Assembly: GCF_900101345.1 (NCBI RefSeq)
Contig: NZ_FMUX01000008.1
Location: 132,650 to 196,649 of the forward strand
Length of the DNA stretch: 64,000 nt
Source of the DNA: Desulfoluna spongiiphila
GTDB lineage: Bacteria > Desulfobacterota > Desulfobacteria > Desulfobacterales > Desulfolunaceae
Direction: 5' to 3'
This document shows, piece by piece, positions 44,567 to 54,482 of this stretch; within the stretch, counting starts at the first letter, position 1, and each line of letters begins with the position of its first letter. Below the pieces are notes generated by a model that saw only the letters and a program-made list of their open reading frames with translations, was not told the origin of the DNA and made no database searches. A program made the position numbers and the translations under genes.

Positions 44567-47545
44567 TCACCAATAATAATTCAACCCCGCATTTGCGACC
44601 CACTCATCACCATGGCTATCATCAGTGTAAAGAAGGCCGCCATTAATTTGAAACGTGCTTGTTAAATCACTGCCAAGGCCGATACCGACGGTGAAAGCGT
44701 TTTCGCCTCTGCTTTGTCCGGTAAAGGTTTCTTTATAATCAGGATGAGCGGCCAGGGAGGCCTCTATATCGTGTTCATTGTTTGCGTTGGCATAGAAATC
44801 ATGTTCATACCTAAAAAAAGCAAGAGGATACAGGCGGTTTGAGTTTAAAACACTTCGAAAGCGCATATTTAGCCCGACCGTTGATACAATCGCCTGGGCA
44901 TCCGCTGAGTTTAGCTTTAATCTCAAATCAGAGTCTCCAGACTCTTCAAACGAATTCTGTCGATAATAAACATATTTAAGTCCAACTTCGGATGAAAGTG
45001 TCAGTAAGCTGTTTCCATAAATTTTAAACAAACCGCTGACACCTGTATACACGCTGTGGCTATGAAAATCCCCCGTCAATTTTTCGTTGTGATTTCCAAG
45101 GGTCGCATATCGTTCTGATTCATGATCCCCATAGGAATACCCGATTATTGATTTTAAAATCCATGTATCAATTACTTTATCAAGATAAAGTCCAAGATCA
45201 TATGATTGGCCATCTGTTGTTTGAATAGAGCGATCATGTTCATCCATTTTCTGGGTTCCCCATCCAAGATAACCTCCAAACCCGGCACTGTCTGAGGTTA
45301 AAAAATCTTGGCCCACGGTGACGTGATATATATCATAAGAAAAATTACCCAGATCGTTGGAGCCATCTACATCACCATCGATAAAATCACCGACGGCCCA
45401 AAACCCCCTGCGGGTTTTTAAATCGTTAAAATCGTTCAGGCGGTTTCGAGATCCAACCGCATTCAAGATTGTATCCGTATACTCTAAAGAGACCGTCATG
45501 TATGAAGAATATGGTTCAGGGTGAATTGAATCCAAGTGGTTTGACACCTGATCGTTTGTTAGTTGATACATGTGCTGTGAAAGCGCTGTATTGCAACTAT
45601 TTACAGCATTTATTAAAAGGCCGGATGCGGCCTGCTGGTTACTCGAAGTAACCCCGGGATGTGCCACCAGGGCACTGGGCGGCAATACTGCGACTTTATA
45701 AGATACCTTTTTATCCGCAGCCGGGGATGCGACTTGACTGGCGGAAAGCAGAGCTGGCATGGCCCCGCTGAAACGAACGCTGACAACATCACTGTCTGCG
45801 GTTGCATCCGTTGTCGCCGTATTGTCTTTATTAAAAATCAATACGTCATAGACGCCATCTCCATTCTCTCCGCCCACGGCATAGTCGTGAGCAGTAAGAC
45901 CGGGAGCAAAAGAGTCAAGCTCTACCGTGACATTGGGTAAGCCCATAACCGACGATATGTCATCTGTGTAGGGGAGATGGCGTGTAAAATAAACCTGATC
46001 CGAGTATATTTTTATGCCGGTCACTATTCCCTGATCAATACCGATATCCTTGCCACTCGGATCAATACGACTCAAAATGGTATTATTTCCTGAGAATGTA
46101 ACGGTCGCTTTTGCTGTTGGATCAAATCCGTCGATTCCACTTAGAAAAAATGACGATCCCGACGTACGAGAGGAATTGCTGACTCCGATTGTGGCATTGG
46201 AAAAATGAGCCTTGAGGATAGCGGACTGAGAATAAAAACTTTCGCCGGTTAGCGTGGAATCTTCCACAGTCAAAAATCTCAATTGTTTGAAATCACGCCC
46301 CCCCGAGACAGCGTTAAATATGCTGCTATTCTTGAGTTCGAGGAGAAGCAGGTCATCATCAGCATCGACATTTACATACTCCAGCGTTGCATTGCTCAGT
46401 TTCATCTCCAGAGCCCGCACTTTAGGCAGCAGCGGGCCGGAGCCGAGGATTACTGTTTTACCGTTAGAAAACTCGAAAAAAGCCACATCTTCATCATTTG
46501 CGTTGGAACGGCCAAGGAGCTGTGCCCCAGGTGCCATGTGAATCGTGTTATCTCCATAAAAGGAAAAGACGCCGGAATTGTAACCGGCGCTGCCAGTTCG
46601 CCTTGTCGAAAAAAAACGATTGTTGTTACTAAGTGTAATAGTTGAATTTGTAATCCGGGGATCCGTCAATATCAGACTGGCGGGATCGTTGCCAAAAAGG
46701 CCACTGATTTCTATCGCCGCCGCCTCAATAGTCGACTGCAACTGAGGTTCATTCGTGTAGTGTGTCAAAAACACCTCACTGTTTGAAATCGAAAGAGCAC
46801 TTCCCCGGTCAAGGGTTAAAAAACCTCCAACATCCCCTTTGATTGATGTGCTATTTTCGACAGACAAGCTGCTGCTGGCATTTACTCGCAGCTCCAGCTC
46901 GTGGAGTGAACGATTCATAGCTGCTCCAGGGGCATTGATACGATTATCGGTACCGGAGACACTTATTAATGCGGCACTTCCAAACAGTATTTTTGTGCCG
47001 GGAGAAGAGGGCATCTCAAGGTGCGCATTGTTCATCTCCAGCACCGCCGTCTGACCGTTCCCAGAGAGGATGAGGTTTTCGATATAATTATAAATTGGAT
47101 TGGGAGTCAACCCAGACACAACAAAAGGATCAAAAGCAAGCGTCGTATTATTCAACGTTAAGCTTTTGGTACTGATATTGGCTGTCAACGCTTTCGTTAC
47201 ATCTTGGCTTGCAGCAGCGAAAACCCATGTATTAGAGGTACCACTGTTTTCAAATACCAAATGCTGATATGCCCTGTTTTCTCCAAAAAAATTTAAAGAG
47301 CCAGGGGCATCGGAACCCGGAGTAGTGTCTCGTTGCAATAAAAAACGATCGTCTGTAGCATTCTGAAAAAAAAGAGTATCGATATCTGATCCGACAGAAG
47401 TTGTTAAGCTATTAGTCAAAACATACAATAGATCATTTTGCCGTGAATAATGAGATGCATCGAAGCTATCAGCCAGTAACCGGATAGGTTGCAGCACAAT
47501 CAAAAAAATATAGAAATACAGAAGAATACATTTCTTATATTTCAT
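44567..47545 (-). CDS. Autotransporter 2, paralogue of autotransporter 1
   Basis: The 992-residue product has a signal sequence (ILLYFYIFLIVLQPIRLLA), a long strand-rich passenger (about 26-690, for example KSLTLNNTTLAFDPFVV and NSTITLSNNNRFFSTRR) and a C-terminal barrel ending GDEWVANAGLNYYW. The linker and barrel (DSIHPEPYSSYMTVSLEYTD, GWGTQKMDEHDRS) are close to autotransporter 1; the passenger is not. The gene and the 2.5 kb beyond it are visibly richer in A/T than most of the window, which could mean a later arrival or relaxed base composition. GAGAGGTG precedes the ATG. Function unknown. Confidence 0.86.
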   Translation of the reverse strand: MKYKKCILLYFYIFLIVLQPIRLLADSFDASHYSRQNDLLYVLTNSLTTSVGSDIDTLFFQNATDDRFLLQRDTTPGSDAPGSLNFFGENRAYQHLVFENSGTSNTWVFAAASQDVTKALTANISTKSLTLNNTTLAFDPFVVSGLTPNPIYNYIENLILSGNGQTAVLEMNNAHLEMPSSPGTKILFGSAALISVSGTDNRINAPGAAMNRSLHELELRVNASSSLSVENSTSIKGDVGGFLTLDRGSALSISNSEVFLTHYTNEPQLQSTIEAAAIEISGLFGNDPASLILTDPRITNSTITLSNNNRFFSTRRTGSAGYNSGVFSFYGDNTIHMAPGAQLLGRSNANDEDVAFFEFSNGKTVILGSGPLLPKVRALEMKLSNATLEYVNVDADDDLLLLELKNSSIFNAVSGGRDFKQLRFLTVEDSTLTGESFYSQSAILKAHFSNATIGVSNSSRTSGSSFFLSGIDGFDPTAKATVTFSGNNTILSRIDPSGKDIGIDQGIVTGIKIYSDQVYFTRHLPYTDDISSVMGLPNVTVELDSFAPGLTAHDYAVGGENGDGVYDVLIFNKDNTATTDATADSDVVSVRFSGAMPALLSASQVASPAADKKVSYKVAVLPPSALVAHPGVTSSNQQAASGLLINAVNSCNTALSQHMYQLTNDQVSNHLDSIHPEPYSSYMTVSLEYTDTILNAVGSRNRLNDFNDLKTRRGFWAVGDFIDGDVDGSNDLGNFSYDIYHVTVGQDFLTSDSAGFGGYLGWGTQKMDEHDRSIQTTDGQSYDLGLYLDKVIDTWILKSIIGYSYGDHESERYATLGNHNEKLTGDFHSHSVYTGVSGLFKIYGNSLLTLSSEVGLKYVYYRQNSFEESGDSDLRLKLNSADAQAIVSTVGLNMRFRSVLNSNRLYPLAFFRYEHDFYANANNEHDIEASLAAHPDYKETFTGQSRGENAFTVGIGLGSDLTSTFQINGGLLYTDDSHGDEWVANAGLNYYW

Positions 47546-47960
47546 GATTCACCTCTCGTTTAGTGCGTTTGCTTGTCTTTTATCGGAACATTGGGGTGTA
47601 ATATAACGACACGATAACCAGGATATTTCACGAATCGAGTGCACCCATATAAAAAAGTCATGATTTTATAAAAGCTCTGAGAACGCGAAAGATGGGTGTC
47701 TTTGGCTCGCCCGAAAGGTGAGAAAAGCGACCAGAAAACGATGAATGACTTTTATATTTTTCAAAGGCCAATTTCATATAGGCAGCTATTTTTAATAACG
47801 TCTTATTGGATAGGTATGGTCATTTTTTCATGAAACATCAGGGATAGGGAGGTACTTCAGAAAAGGCTATAACAATATAATTTGTATCATTTTTTCAAGG
47901 CATTAACACTGATACTATTTTAAAATTCGGAAAACAAAGAAACCCGTTCAACCAAGCAGC

Positions 47961-48095
47961 TAAGAGCGGTAAGGCCGATGGTCCTCGTTGCGTCAAGCGG
48001 TGCGGGAGCCGCACCCTACGAAAACCGGACGTTGACGATGAGTCATACCGCCGCGTGCTTCGACAGTAGGCGGTGCGCCGTGCGCACCGAAAGGC
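47961..48095 (+). repeat. Repeat family C, copy 1 of a tandem pair
   Basis: The block AAGGCCGATGGTCCTCGTTG, then GTGCGGGAGCCGCACCCTAC and GACGATGAGTCATACCGCCG, with the palindromic core GTGCGGGAGCCGCAC. It recurs about 195 bases downstream and, in parts, at 22577, 44418, 50336 and 54944. Confidence 0.7.
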
Positions 48096-48154
48096 ATCCA
48101 ACAAACCGAGCTTGAACGTTTTTTTCTTCAAAGACAACACCCGCGTAGCCGAAA

Positions 48155-48265
48155 CCGCCAAAAGCGTAAGGCCGATGGTCCTCGTTGCATCAAGCGGTGC
48201 GGGGGCCGCACCCTACAAAAAACCAACGCCGACGATGGGACATACCGCTTCGTACCTCAGCAGGG
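48155..48265 (+). repeat. Repeat family C, copy 2 of a tandem pair
   Basis: Same order of blocks as copy 1, with GTGCGGGGGCCGCACCCTAC as core and GACGATGGGACATACCGCTT at the end. Confidence 0.7.
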
Positions 48266-48628
48266 GCCTAAGAATTCAATAAATATTCCGAAAAATATAT
48301 TTCCGGATGACTCGGCTTGTAGCGGTGGACAATTTCCGTATGATTTTCCTCAAAAGGGAAGAATCCCTTTTTGCCAGATGGTCAGAAACGATCTCGTCTG
48401 TTGTGTCATCTAAAATGGGTAAAACCTTAAAATCTGCGAGGCACGACATATTTTCCTCATAAATTTATGGTTAAAATGAAGCATCCGCACCGGCATCTTA
48501 TACCCTTCATTTCATAGCATAAACCAGCCCCCATGCCCACCAACTTATTTAAACTACGAAACATACAACCGTAGTGTTCCGGCAAAACGAATCATTTTAA
48601 CTTCATCACCTGTGTCGCTGTGCAGCCA

Positions 48629-49075
48629 CTATAAGTCCTGCCTTGCTTTTATTTTTCGACGGTAAAGAATATTGCTTACAGTATATGCACCAACACACAG
48701 GAGAGAGATCGAAATAAGCGTTATGGCGATGGAAATGGATACAATTTTCGGATGACCTTGAACAAAAGCCTCAATCACACGGATGACATAATAGTTTGGG
48801 ACAGCATCCATGGTGCCGGGGACATTAGAAAGCAGAACGACCGATAAAAAAGGCAGCACTGTGACCCCCAGAACCCACATGGAAAAAATGGCCACTGGTG
48901 CTTTTGGTTTTGATGGTCTTGGAAAAACATGTAAACAGTCTAAGCATTGCACACGTTGTTTCTTTACGTAGTTCCTATAGAGAAAAGGAACCCCTGCTGT
49001 TAGCCATGCCGGGACAAAATATTTCAACTTGGGGGTCTGAAACCGTACAGTATTTCCACATTTTGGACATTTCAT
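48629..49075 (-). CDS. Small membrane protein with an N-terminal zinc ribbon
   Basis: The 148-residue product begins MKCPKCGNTVRF and has CLDC near residue 45, so Cys3, Cys6 and the second pair can form a zinc ribbon. Two hydrophobic helices follow (about 62-84 and 110-132), then a basic tail (YRRKIKARQDL). AAAGGT lies before the ATG. No family is recognised. The layout, ribbon then two helices, is common among small uncharacterised membrane proteins. It stands alone. Confidence 0.6.
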   Translation of the reverse strand: MKCPKCGNTVRFQTPKLKYFVPAWLTAGVPFLYRNYVKKQRVQCLDCLHVFPRPSKPKAPVAIFSMWVLGVTVLPFLSVVLLSNVPGTMDAVPNYYVIRVIEAFVQGHPKIVSISIAITLISISLLCVGAYTVSNILYRRKIKARQDL

Positions 49076-49543
49076 CAGGAACCTTTTTTCATACGTATAA
49101 CGTTGCTATCCAACCGTAGGGCATCTCCGCCTTTACAAACACCGATACGCTTGACGTCAAGATCAACGACAAAAATTCAAGTCAGCCAAAACATCTGTCA
49201 ATCCATACGCCTGAAATCCCAATTTTTCAATTTAAAAGAAACAGACCTCCTCAACAGAAACATTATTCAACCATCCGTAAACAAACCGTTGAAGTTCATT
49301 TATCGCGTTGAATAATAGCCGTTCAAACGCACCCCTGAAACCTCTGTTCCCCTCTTCAACCTGAAAACTGAGGGCCCGGGTAATACCGTTCATTGCCGGA
49401 GGCGTAAAAAGGAAAGTCGATTGGGATTAAAATGGGTCACAAGGCGTCTGGATAGGGATATGAGGAGCCGGAGGCCTGTGAGGGGAGGGTATTTCCGAAA
49501 AGATCGAAATGGATAACCAGAGGATTTACCAGCAAAAAAACTA

Positions 49544-49595
49544 TTGACACGTTAGAAATATGAAATTAGGGTGGGATGTAATAACTAGTTATTAC
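49544..49595 (+). promoter_or_regulatory. Possible promoter with an 18-base palindromic operator
   Basis: TTGACA at 49544-49549 is followed, about 17 bases on, by a weak -10 (TAGGGT) and then by GTAATAACTAGTTATTAC at 49578-49595, a perfect palindrome. A repressor of the MarR or GntR type would fit such a site; none is encoded nearby. Confidence 0.35.
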
Positions 49596-49682
49596 GAAGT
49601 TTTTGGAATTCATGATGCGACCCGACAGGATGCACCAACATCCTGCCAGGCCTGACCAAAACAACCTTGAGGGAGGTCGTCA

Positions 49683-49811
49683 TGGCTACACAAGTTTTTA
49701 CACCACACCCATCCCCATTTCAAGTCGTATTTTCCTTCACCTGCGCAACCTTGCGCACCTTTCCCCAACGCAATCGACGTTACAAATGGCCAATCAATAG
49801 TGAATGGTGAA
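49683..49811 (+). CDS. Possible 42-residue protein
   Basis: ATG at 49683 is preceded by GAGGGAGG at ideal spacing. The frame starts MATQVFTPHPSPFQVVFSFT, ends PINSEW, and stops after 42 codons. The product has no clear membrane segment and no recognised family. The ribosome-binding site and the promoter-like sequence 90 bases upstream are the only support; it may be the cut-off start of a lost gene. Confidence 0.3.
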
Positions 49812-50006
49812 TAGAAAGCAGAGAATAGGCCATAGCGGAGAGGTAAAATAATAACCGCTGTTGCCGTATTCAAAATGTGACCTCTATTCTCGGATCCCCA
49901 ATCACCCACTGTGCGCCCTGCGGACCGATGGCCGCTGTTGTGCTGTGGGGGATGGGGGTAATCCACTGCTACTCACGAAATTCACAATCAATACAAAGGA
50001 TTCGCC

Positions 50007-50300
50007 ATGAGCTCACCGAACAGCCTGCCCGGCCCGGGCATGTTTTCTGGGTCGGAGATCTCTGAACTCTGCGACGCCATTAAGGACGTTCACCGCCTCC
50101 TCACGTCCGTGGGGGCCTTCTTTTCTGAATTGGAGAAAACCGAGGCCCCGGGTGGAAACGGTCTCCAGATCGATTTCAAAAAATGGGGGCTTCGCACCAT
50201 CACCGAGGATCTTCTGGAGCGGCAATACCAGGCCGTGGAGCAAATCGTGTCGTTTTATCGGGAAGAACAAGACAAAATGTCGAAAAAGGGGAGGGGGTAG
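50007..50300 (+). CDS. Hypothetical 97-residue protein
   Basis: The product is hydrophilic and mostly helical (SEISELCDAIKDVHRLLTSV, then LLERQYQAVEQIVSFYREEQ), with a short glycine-rich middle and a basic end (KMSKKGRG). AAGGA precedes the ATG. The amphipathic pattern suggests a small coiled-coil or helical bundle protein. No family is recognised and no partner gene adjoins. Confidence 0.55.
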   Translation: MSSPNSLPGPGMFSGSEISELCDAIKDVHRLLTSVGAFFSELEKTEAPGGNGLQIDFKKWGLRTITEDLLERQYQAVEQIVSFYREEQDKMSKKGRG

Positions 50301-50335
50301 ACGTGGTTCCACAGAGCTGATGAGGCGTAGATCCG

Positions 50336-50410
50336 GTGACTTGTGTTGCGTGATGCGGTTCGGGAGCCGCACCCTACGAGAAGCCTGCAAACCGAGGGGT
50401 TAACGATGGG
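50336..50410 (+). repeat. Repeat family C, partial copy
   Basis: GTTCGGGAGCCGCACCCTAC with flanking GATGCG on the left and TTAACGATGGGCAATGCCGC on the right matches the core and right part of family C. It overlaps the 3' end of the dehydrogenase gene, whose last codons lie within it. Confidence 0.6.
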
Positions 50411-51215
50411 CAATGCCGCTTAAAATCGCCTCGATTTCACGCACGACCTCCCGGCATTTCTGCGCGTCGAGGGCATCAGGGTGGGGAGAGGCGAACCGGC
50501 CGACGTCGTTGTCGAAATATGTGCCGGAGGCATCGGCGAATTCCTCCGAAAGCGCTGCGCGGCAGAGAATGTCTGCGCCGATGCCCAAATCGGCACCCTC
50601 CCTGCCATAGGCCTCCTTCACCATCTTGCTGCCCAGGTAAGAACGGGGGTTCACCGCAATGACGGACGGGCCGTCATCCCCAAGGGAGAGGGCCATGTGC
50701 CGGGACCACATGGTCAATGCCAGCTTACTCTGGGCATAGACAGCACCATCGCCAAGTCGACTCGGACCATGCAACGCCTTGGGGGCCAGGGATGCCTGTG
50801 CGGCGGAAGAGAGATTGACCACCCGCCCTCTGGCGTTCATCAAGGGGAGCAGGCGCCTGGTCAGGGAATAGGGCGCGATGGTATTGACCGCAAACCGGAT
50901 GTCCAGGCCGTCCGGCGTCACGGTTTCTGGTGATGTGAAAACCCCTGCGTTGTTGATCAGCACATCAAGCCTGTCGTGAGCCTCCGATACCGCCCTTGCC
51001 ATGGTCTCCACATTCGTCAGCCGGGACAAATCAGCCACATACAGATGGATTCGCCCTGCACCGGGCAATGCGGCCAACATCTTTTCAATCGCTTCAAGCT
51101 TGGCGGGGTTGCGCCCGTGCAGCAACAGGGTGTGCCCGTCCTCAGCCAGCATCCTGGCCGTTTCCAAACCGATGCCGTCGGTGGCCCCCGTGAGAAGAAT
51201 TGTTTTCGGTTCCAT
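50400..51215 (-). CDS. Short-chain dehydrogenase/reductase
   Basis: The product is 271 residues from the ATG at 51215 (GGAG precedes it; 12 further upstream codons are unlikely). The cofactor motif is TGATDGIG near the N-terminus, followed by LLLHGRNPAKLEAIEK, the structural DVLINNAGV, the catalytic Ser in VVNLSSAAQ and YAQSKLAL with Tyr and Lys. An Arg after the glycine motif (HGRNP) suggests NADP. The C-terminus resembles retinol-dehydrogenase-like SDRs. Substrate unknown. The last codons overlap a family C repeat, so the tail may have been altered. Confidence 0.85.
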   Translation of the reverse strand: MEPKTILLTGATDGIGLETARMLAEDGHTLLLHGRNPAKLEAIEKMLAALPGAGRIHLYVADLSRLTNVETMARAVSEAHDRLDVLINNAGVFTSPETVTPDGLDIRFAVNTIAPYSLTRRLLPLMNARGRVVNLSSAAQASLAPKALHGPSRLGDGAVYAQSKLALTMWSRHMALSLGDDGPSVIAVNPRSYLGSKMVKEAYGREGADLGIGADILCRAALSEEFADASGTYFDNDVGRFASPHPDALDAQKCREVVREIEAILSGIAHR

Positions 51216-51402
51216 GGCTTCTCCTGCATCTCTGGGTTGCAGCGCATACACCCATGACTTGTGAGCAGTTGATATCCTGGATGGCGATCACATATTTTGT
51301 ACCCAGACTGATACTACGTTAAAATGATGCAAAAAACCATTCTTGGACATGGGATGGCACGGCATAATGTCATTAGAACAACAGCAAATCACCGCACAAT
51401 TA

Positions 51403-52725
51403 TCAGGCATTATCCTCCAGAACATTCCTCCCTTCGGCCGTCGGAATGACAAACCCCATGATATGGGCAAGTGTCGGCGCAATGTCCACAAGTTCCATCC
51501 CGTTGATGTCTTTATTCTTAGGAATGTTCACCCCTTCAAGAAAAAAGGCGGCCCTCATCTCGGGAAACGTTTCTGAATAGCCGTGCTGGGCCATATAGGT
51601 GGGCTCTGATTTAAAATAGTTTCCCTGAGTCTGCTCCTGTATTTCATAGCCCGGCTTGGTTACAAGAACATAATCGAATTCAGATACGCATTTTCTTTTG
51701 GCAAAGGCTTGCCGACCGGTCAGCACCTCCATGATTCCGCTGTCCTTGTCATCTTGAAGCCGAGTCAATATGACCTCCACCTTCTCTCTGACGGCGCTGT
51801 CATCGGAATTTTTCAGCTTGATGTACCCTGATCCGCCTGAACGCTGGCACCACGCCTTCCAGTCCGAAACACTGCCATTTTCATCAAGCTTGATTAACCC
51901 GTCCCGGGCAAAAAGGGTATTGGGCCTGATATCTCCGATATTGTCCAGCATTCCATGGTCCGAGACCACGCACACAACAACATTGCCGCCGGTCATTTCA
52001 TGGACCCTGCCAATGAACACACCCAGCATTTGGTCGATCTTTTCCAGGGCCTCCAAGGCCTCCTTGCCGTAGGTGCCTACCTCATGGGCCACGGTATCAT
52101 ATGCAGCAATGTATGTTGTCAGAAAAAAGGGGTTGTTTCCGGCGCCGGAGGCTACTTTATTTTCAAGTAGCCACGATGAAAATTTCAGCCGTTTTTCATC
52201 TCCTTTAAGGCTCAGATCCGTTGCAGGGTATTGCCCCATTTCTTTTTCCGCTTCCCTGACCAGACCCTGGGGGCGGCTTACCGCGTCAAGGATTTTACTG
52301 TCCAGAGAGGTTCCGTCCCTCCAGTACTCGGGAATATTGTAATCCGCATCAGCTCCTACGGATGTCGGGAATCCCACGTTAACTGAGACATAACCATTTT
52401 TCCCGGTATAATGCCACAGGTTTTGAACCCTCTCGCTGACAAACCAGTTGTAAGCTTTGAGGTGTTTTCCTTCAGGATCAAAGACATAATTGGTATGTAT
52501 TCCGTGGGTGCCCGGATGAGTGCCGGTGATGATGGACTGGTGGCAGGGATACGTAAATGTGGGAAAAACGCTTTTGATGCCGCGGGAGGCATGGGTGCCG
52601 TTCTCCACAAAATATTTGCGAAGATTGGGTAAATTCAGCCCGAGACGCTCGGAATCGAAAATAAATTCAGGTTTTACTGCATCTATTGATACCAGCACAA
52701 CGCTTGGCCTTATCGTTTTATTCAT
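51403..52725 (-). CDS. Nucleotide pyrophosphatase/phosphodiesterase-type enzyme
   Basis: The product is 440 residues from the ATG at 52725 (GAGGTG precedes it). It belongs to the alkaline phosphatase superfamily, NPP branch: Asp15 in LVSIDAVKPEF, nucleophile Thr58 in SVFPTFTYPCHQS, ITGTHPGTHGI, YDTVAHEVG with Asp and His ligands, and VVSDHGM. It would hydrolyse phosphodiester or pyrophosphate bonds of a small molecule. No signal peptide is evident, so it is probably cytoplasmic. It lies 157 bases after the MFS gene on the same strand, with a hairpin between, which suggests transport followed by cleavage of a phosphodiester. Confidence 0.85.
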   Translation of the reverse strand: MNKTIRPSVVLVSIDAVKPEFIFDSERLGLNLPNLRKYFVENGTHASRGIKSVFPTFTYPCHQSIITGTHPGTHGIHTNYVFDPEGKHLKAYNWFVSERVQNLWHYTGKNGYVSVNVGFPTSVGADADYNIPEYWRDGTSLDSKILDAVSRPQGLVREAEKEMGQYPATDLSLKGDEKRLKFSSWLLENKVASGAGNNPFFLTTYIAAYDTVAHEVGTYGKEALEALEKIDQMLGVFIGRVHEMTGGNVVVCVVSDHGMLDNIGDIRPNTLFARDGLIKLDENGSVSDWKAWCQRSGGSGYIKLKNSDDSAVREKVEVILTRLQDDKDSGIMEVLTGRQAFAKRKCVSEFDYVLVTKPGYEIQEQTQGNYFKSEPTYMAQHGYSETFPEMRAAFFLEGVNIPKNKDINGMELVDIAPTLAHIMGFVIPTAEGRNVLEDNA

Positions 52726-52840
52726 TTTCACCACCTCTTTGATGTTCTCTGCAAACACGGTTAAAAATGGGCTATTAGCCAAAATCAAGGGCAGACTGTA
52801 ACCGTGTGTTGCCTGATCGTATCTTTGCCAGGCTGCCTGA

Positions 52841-52868
52841 GACACGGACCATTTCAGGTCCGTGTCTT
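52841..52868. terminator. Hairpin between the MFS and phosphodiesterase genes
   Basis: GACACGGACC and GGTCCGTGTC pair around a six-base loop. On the minus strand no T-tract follows, so it is more likely a partial terminator or mRNA-stability element within the operon than a full stop. Confidence 0.55.
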
Positions 52869-52882
52869 ATTATTCCTACAAA

Positions 52883-54166
52883 TCAGGCAAATGCCTCCTG
52901 GGCTGCCTTTTGAGCGGCCTCTTTTCTCTTTGCCACCATTTTGCAAAGGATGCTGCTTACAATAACACCCATCACGGCACAGACCGTCATCAGAATGAAA
53001 ACATGCTTGTATCCGCCAATTCCCGGGGTACGATCAAGCAGTCTGCCATAGACCGAATACATGAACATACCCGGAGCATATCCGATGAAACTGCCTATGG
53101 ACATGGCGGCACCGCTGATTTCCCTGGGAACATCCACTTCATCCATGGGGGCGAAGAACACGGCCCTCTGGGTGTATACAATGGCACCAATACCAAGGGT
53201 AAGCACCATCCCCACATAGACATTCATGGATTCGTGGGGCAGCAGGATAAATCCCGTCATGGCGACAATAAACACGATAAAGGCGAGCCTTAAATAGCGT
53301 GATGCGGATTTAACCTTTTTGTCTGCCAGCAGCCCGCCGATGGGACCGCCCACCATTTTTAGGCCATAGACATTGATAATACCGTATGCGCCGACCAGGG
53401 TAACAGGCAGCCCATAGATCTCTTTCAAAAAGGGAATAAAATATGTCAAACCGCAGAACACGGAATACACGGAGAAAATGGTGAATGCCACCATCCAGAT
53501 CTGGGGGGTTTTTACGGCCTTGATCATGCCGTCAATGGCAAGCTTGTTTCGGCTAACCCCTTTATCATGCTTCGTTTCTATCTTGTCATCCTCAATCAGG
53601 AAGTATGAAATAATCCCGACAATAATGACGGTTACGGAATAAAATATGATTGCCCCCCTGAATCCTGCAGCCTCCTTGCCCAGCCAGGCAAATATTGCCA
53701 GTGCGCTGAAGGCGACGATGGTGTCGACAACGCCCCTTCCGGCTTCAAGGAATCCGAACATTCTTCCCTGCTCATCTTTATTTCCTAACAGCCTTACCGA
53801 TTTGAGCAGAACAGGCCAATAGGCCATGTCGCAGACAACGCCGAATAACGCCCAGGTGATCAGAATTCCTTTGTAGCTAGGAAATGTCGTCAGGTAGAAC
53901 CCAAGGCACCCGGTCGCAATCAACGACAAAGGTATCAATGTTCTTTTTGAGAATCTGTCGGATAGATAGATTGAAAAAATAAAACCAAAGGACGCCACAG
54001 TTCCCCAGGCAGACATGGCGTTACCTATTTGGGTATGCGTCAGGTTGAAATATTCCTGCATAGGGACATAAAATGCATCTTTCAACGATGCAAGTTTATA
54101 TATTGTTCCCCCACCAAGAACCAGTACCATAAATCTAAACCATCTGTTTACTTGCTTATCTCCCAT
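52883..54166 (-). CDS. MFS transporter (sugar-phosphate/oxalate-formate-like)
   Basis: The 427-residue product has twelve hydrophobic helices in two halves. The helix 2-3 loop reads YLSDRFSKRTLIPLSLIATG, the usual Major Facilitator motif A, and a second one (GGLLADKKVKSASRYL) sits in the C half. A charged central loop (IEDDKIETKHDKGVSRNK) separates the halves. A strong GAGGAGGA precedes the ATG. It is probably the importer for the substrate of the phosphodiesterase downstream. A set of three palindromes upstream (54483-54562) looks like its operator. Confidence 0.87.
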   Translation of the reverse strand: MGDKQVNRWFRFMVLVLGGGTIYKLASLKDAFYVPMQEYFNLTHTQIGNAMSAWGTVASFGFIFSIYLSDRFSKRTLIPLSLIATGCLGFYLTTFPSYKGILITWALFGVVCDMAYWPVLLKSVRLLGNKDEQGRMFGFLEAGRGVVDTIVAFSALAIFAWLGKEAAGFRGAIIFYSVTVIIVGIISYFLIEDDKIETKHDKGVSRNKLAIDGMIKAVKTPQIWMVAFTIFSVYSVFCGLTYFIPFLKEIYGLPVTLVGAYGIINVYGLKMVGGPIGGLLADKKVKSASRYLRLAFIVFIVAMTGFILLPHESMNVYVGMVLTLGIGAIVYTQRAVFFAPMDEVDVPREISGAAMSIGSFIGYAPGMFMYSVYGRLLDRTPGIGGYKHVFILMTVCAVMGVIVSSILCKMVAKRKEAAQKAAQEAFA

Positions 54167-54482
54167 TTTATCCTCCTCCTCTTAATAATTCAGAGGGTAA
54201 ACCCCCGGGTGGGGACTCCCCAAGCTTGACAGCTCCACCAGTGAAGGAACTTAACTATTGGTAATGCATTCCATATCCCGGTAAACCCTTCATCCGTCCT
54301 TATGCTAACAATATGAACGCTTAGAGAATACTACACAGCAACTTGCGTGCCGGTCACATAACAGAACGCCGTTCTTGTTTATTCAAAAACAAACATCCAA
54401 AAATTTTTTAGAAAAATCAAAAACTTAACATCCGGAATAAATATTGCTATTTTTTATTTTCCATTCCGGGCAGGAAATACAT

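Larger units (their letters stand above)
47546..48628. other. A/T-rich intergenic region of about 1.1 kb with two family C repeats
   Basis: No supported gene. Two tandem family C copies (47961-48095 and 48155-48265) account for its G/C-rich part. The left side should carry the autotransporter 2 promoter. Confidence 0.65.
49076..50006. other. Intergenic region of about 930 bases with a possible promoter-operator and a very small frame
   Basis: Most of it shows nothing. At 49544-49596 there is a TTGACA element and a perfect 18-base palindrome, followed by a 42-codon frame with a strong ribosome-binding site (49683-49811); each has its own entry. Confidence 0.5.

Noticed and set aside
47895..48161. 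Minus-strand frame with basic, arginine-rich product
   Set aside because: It translates the tandem family C repeats; similar frames appear wherever that repeat occurs.
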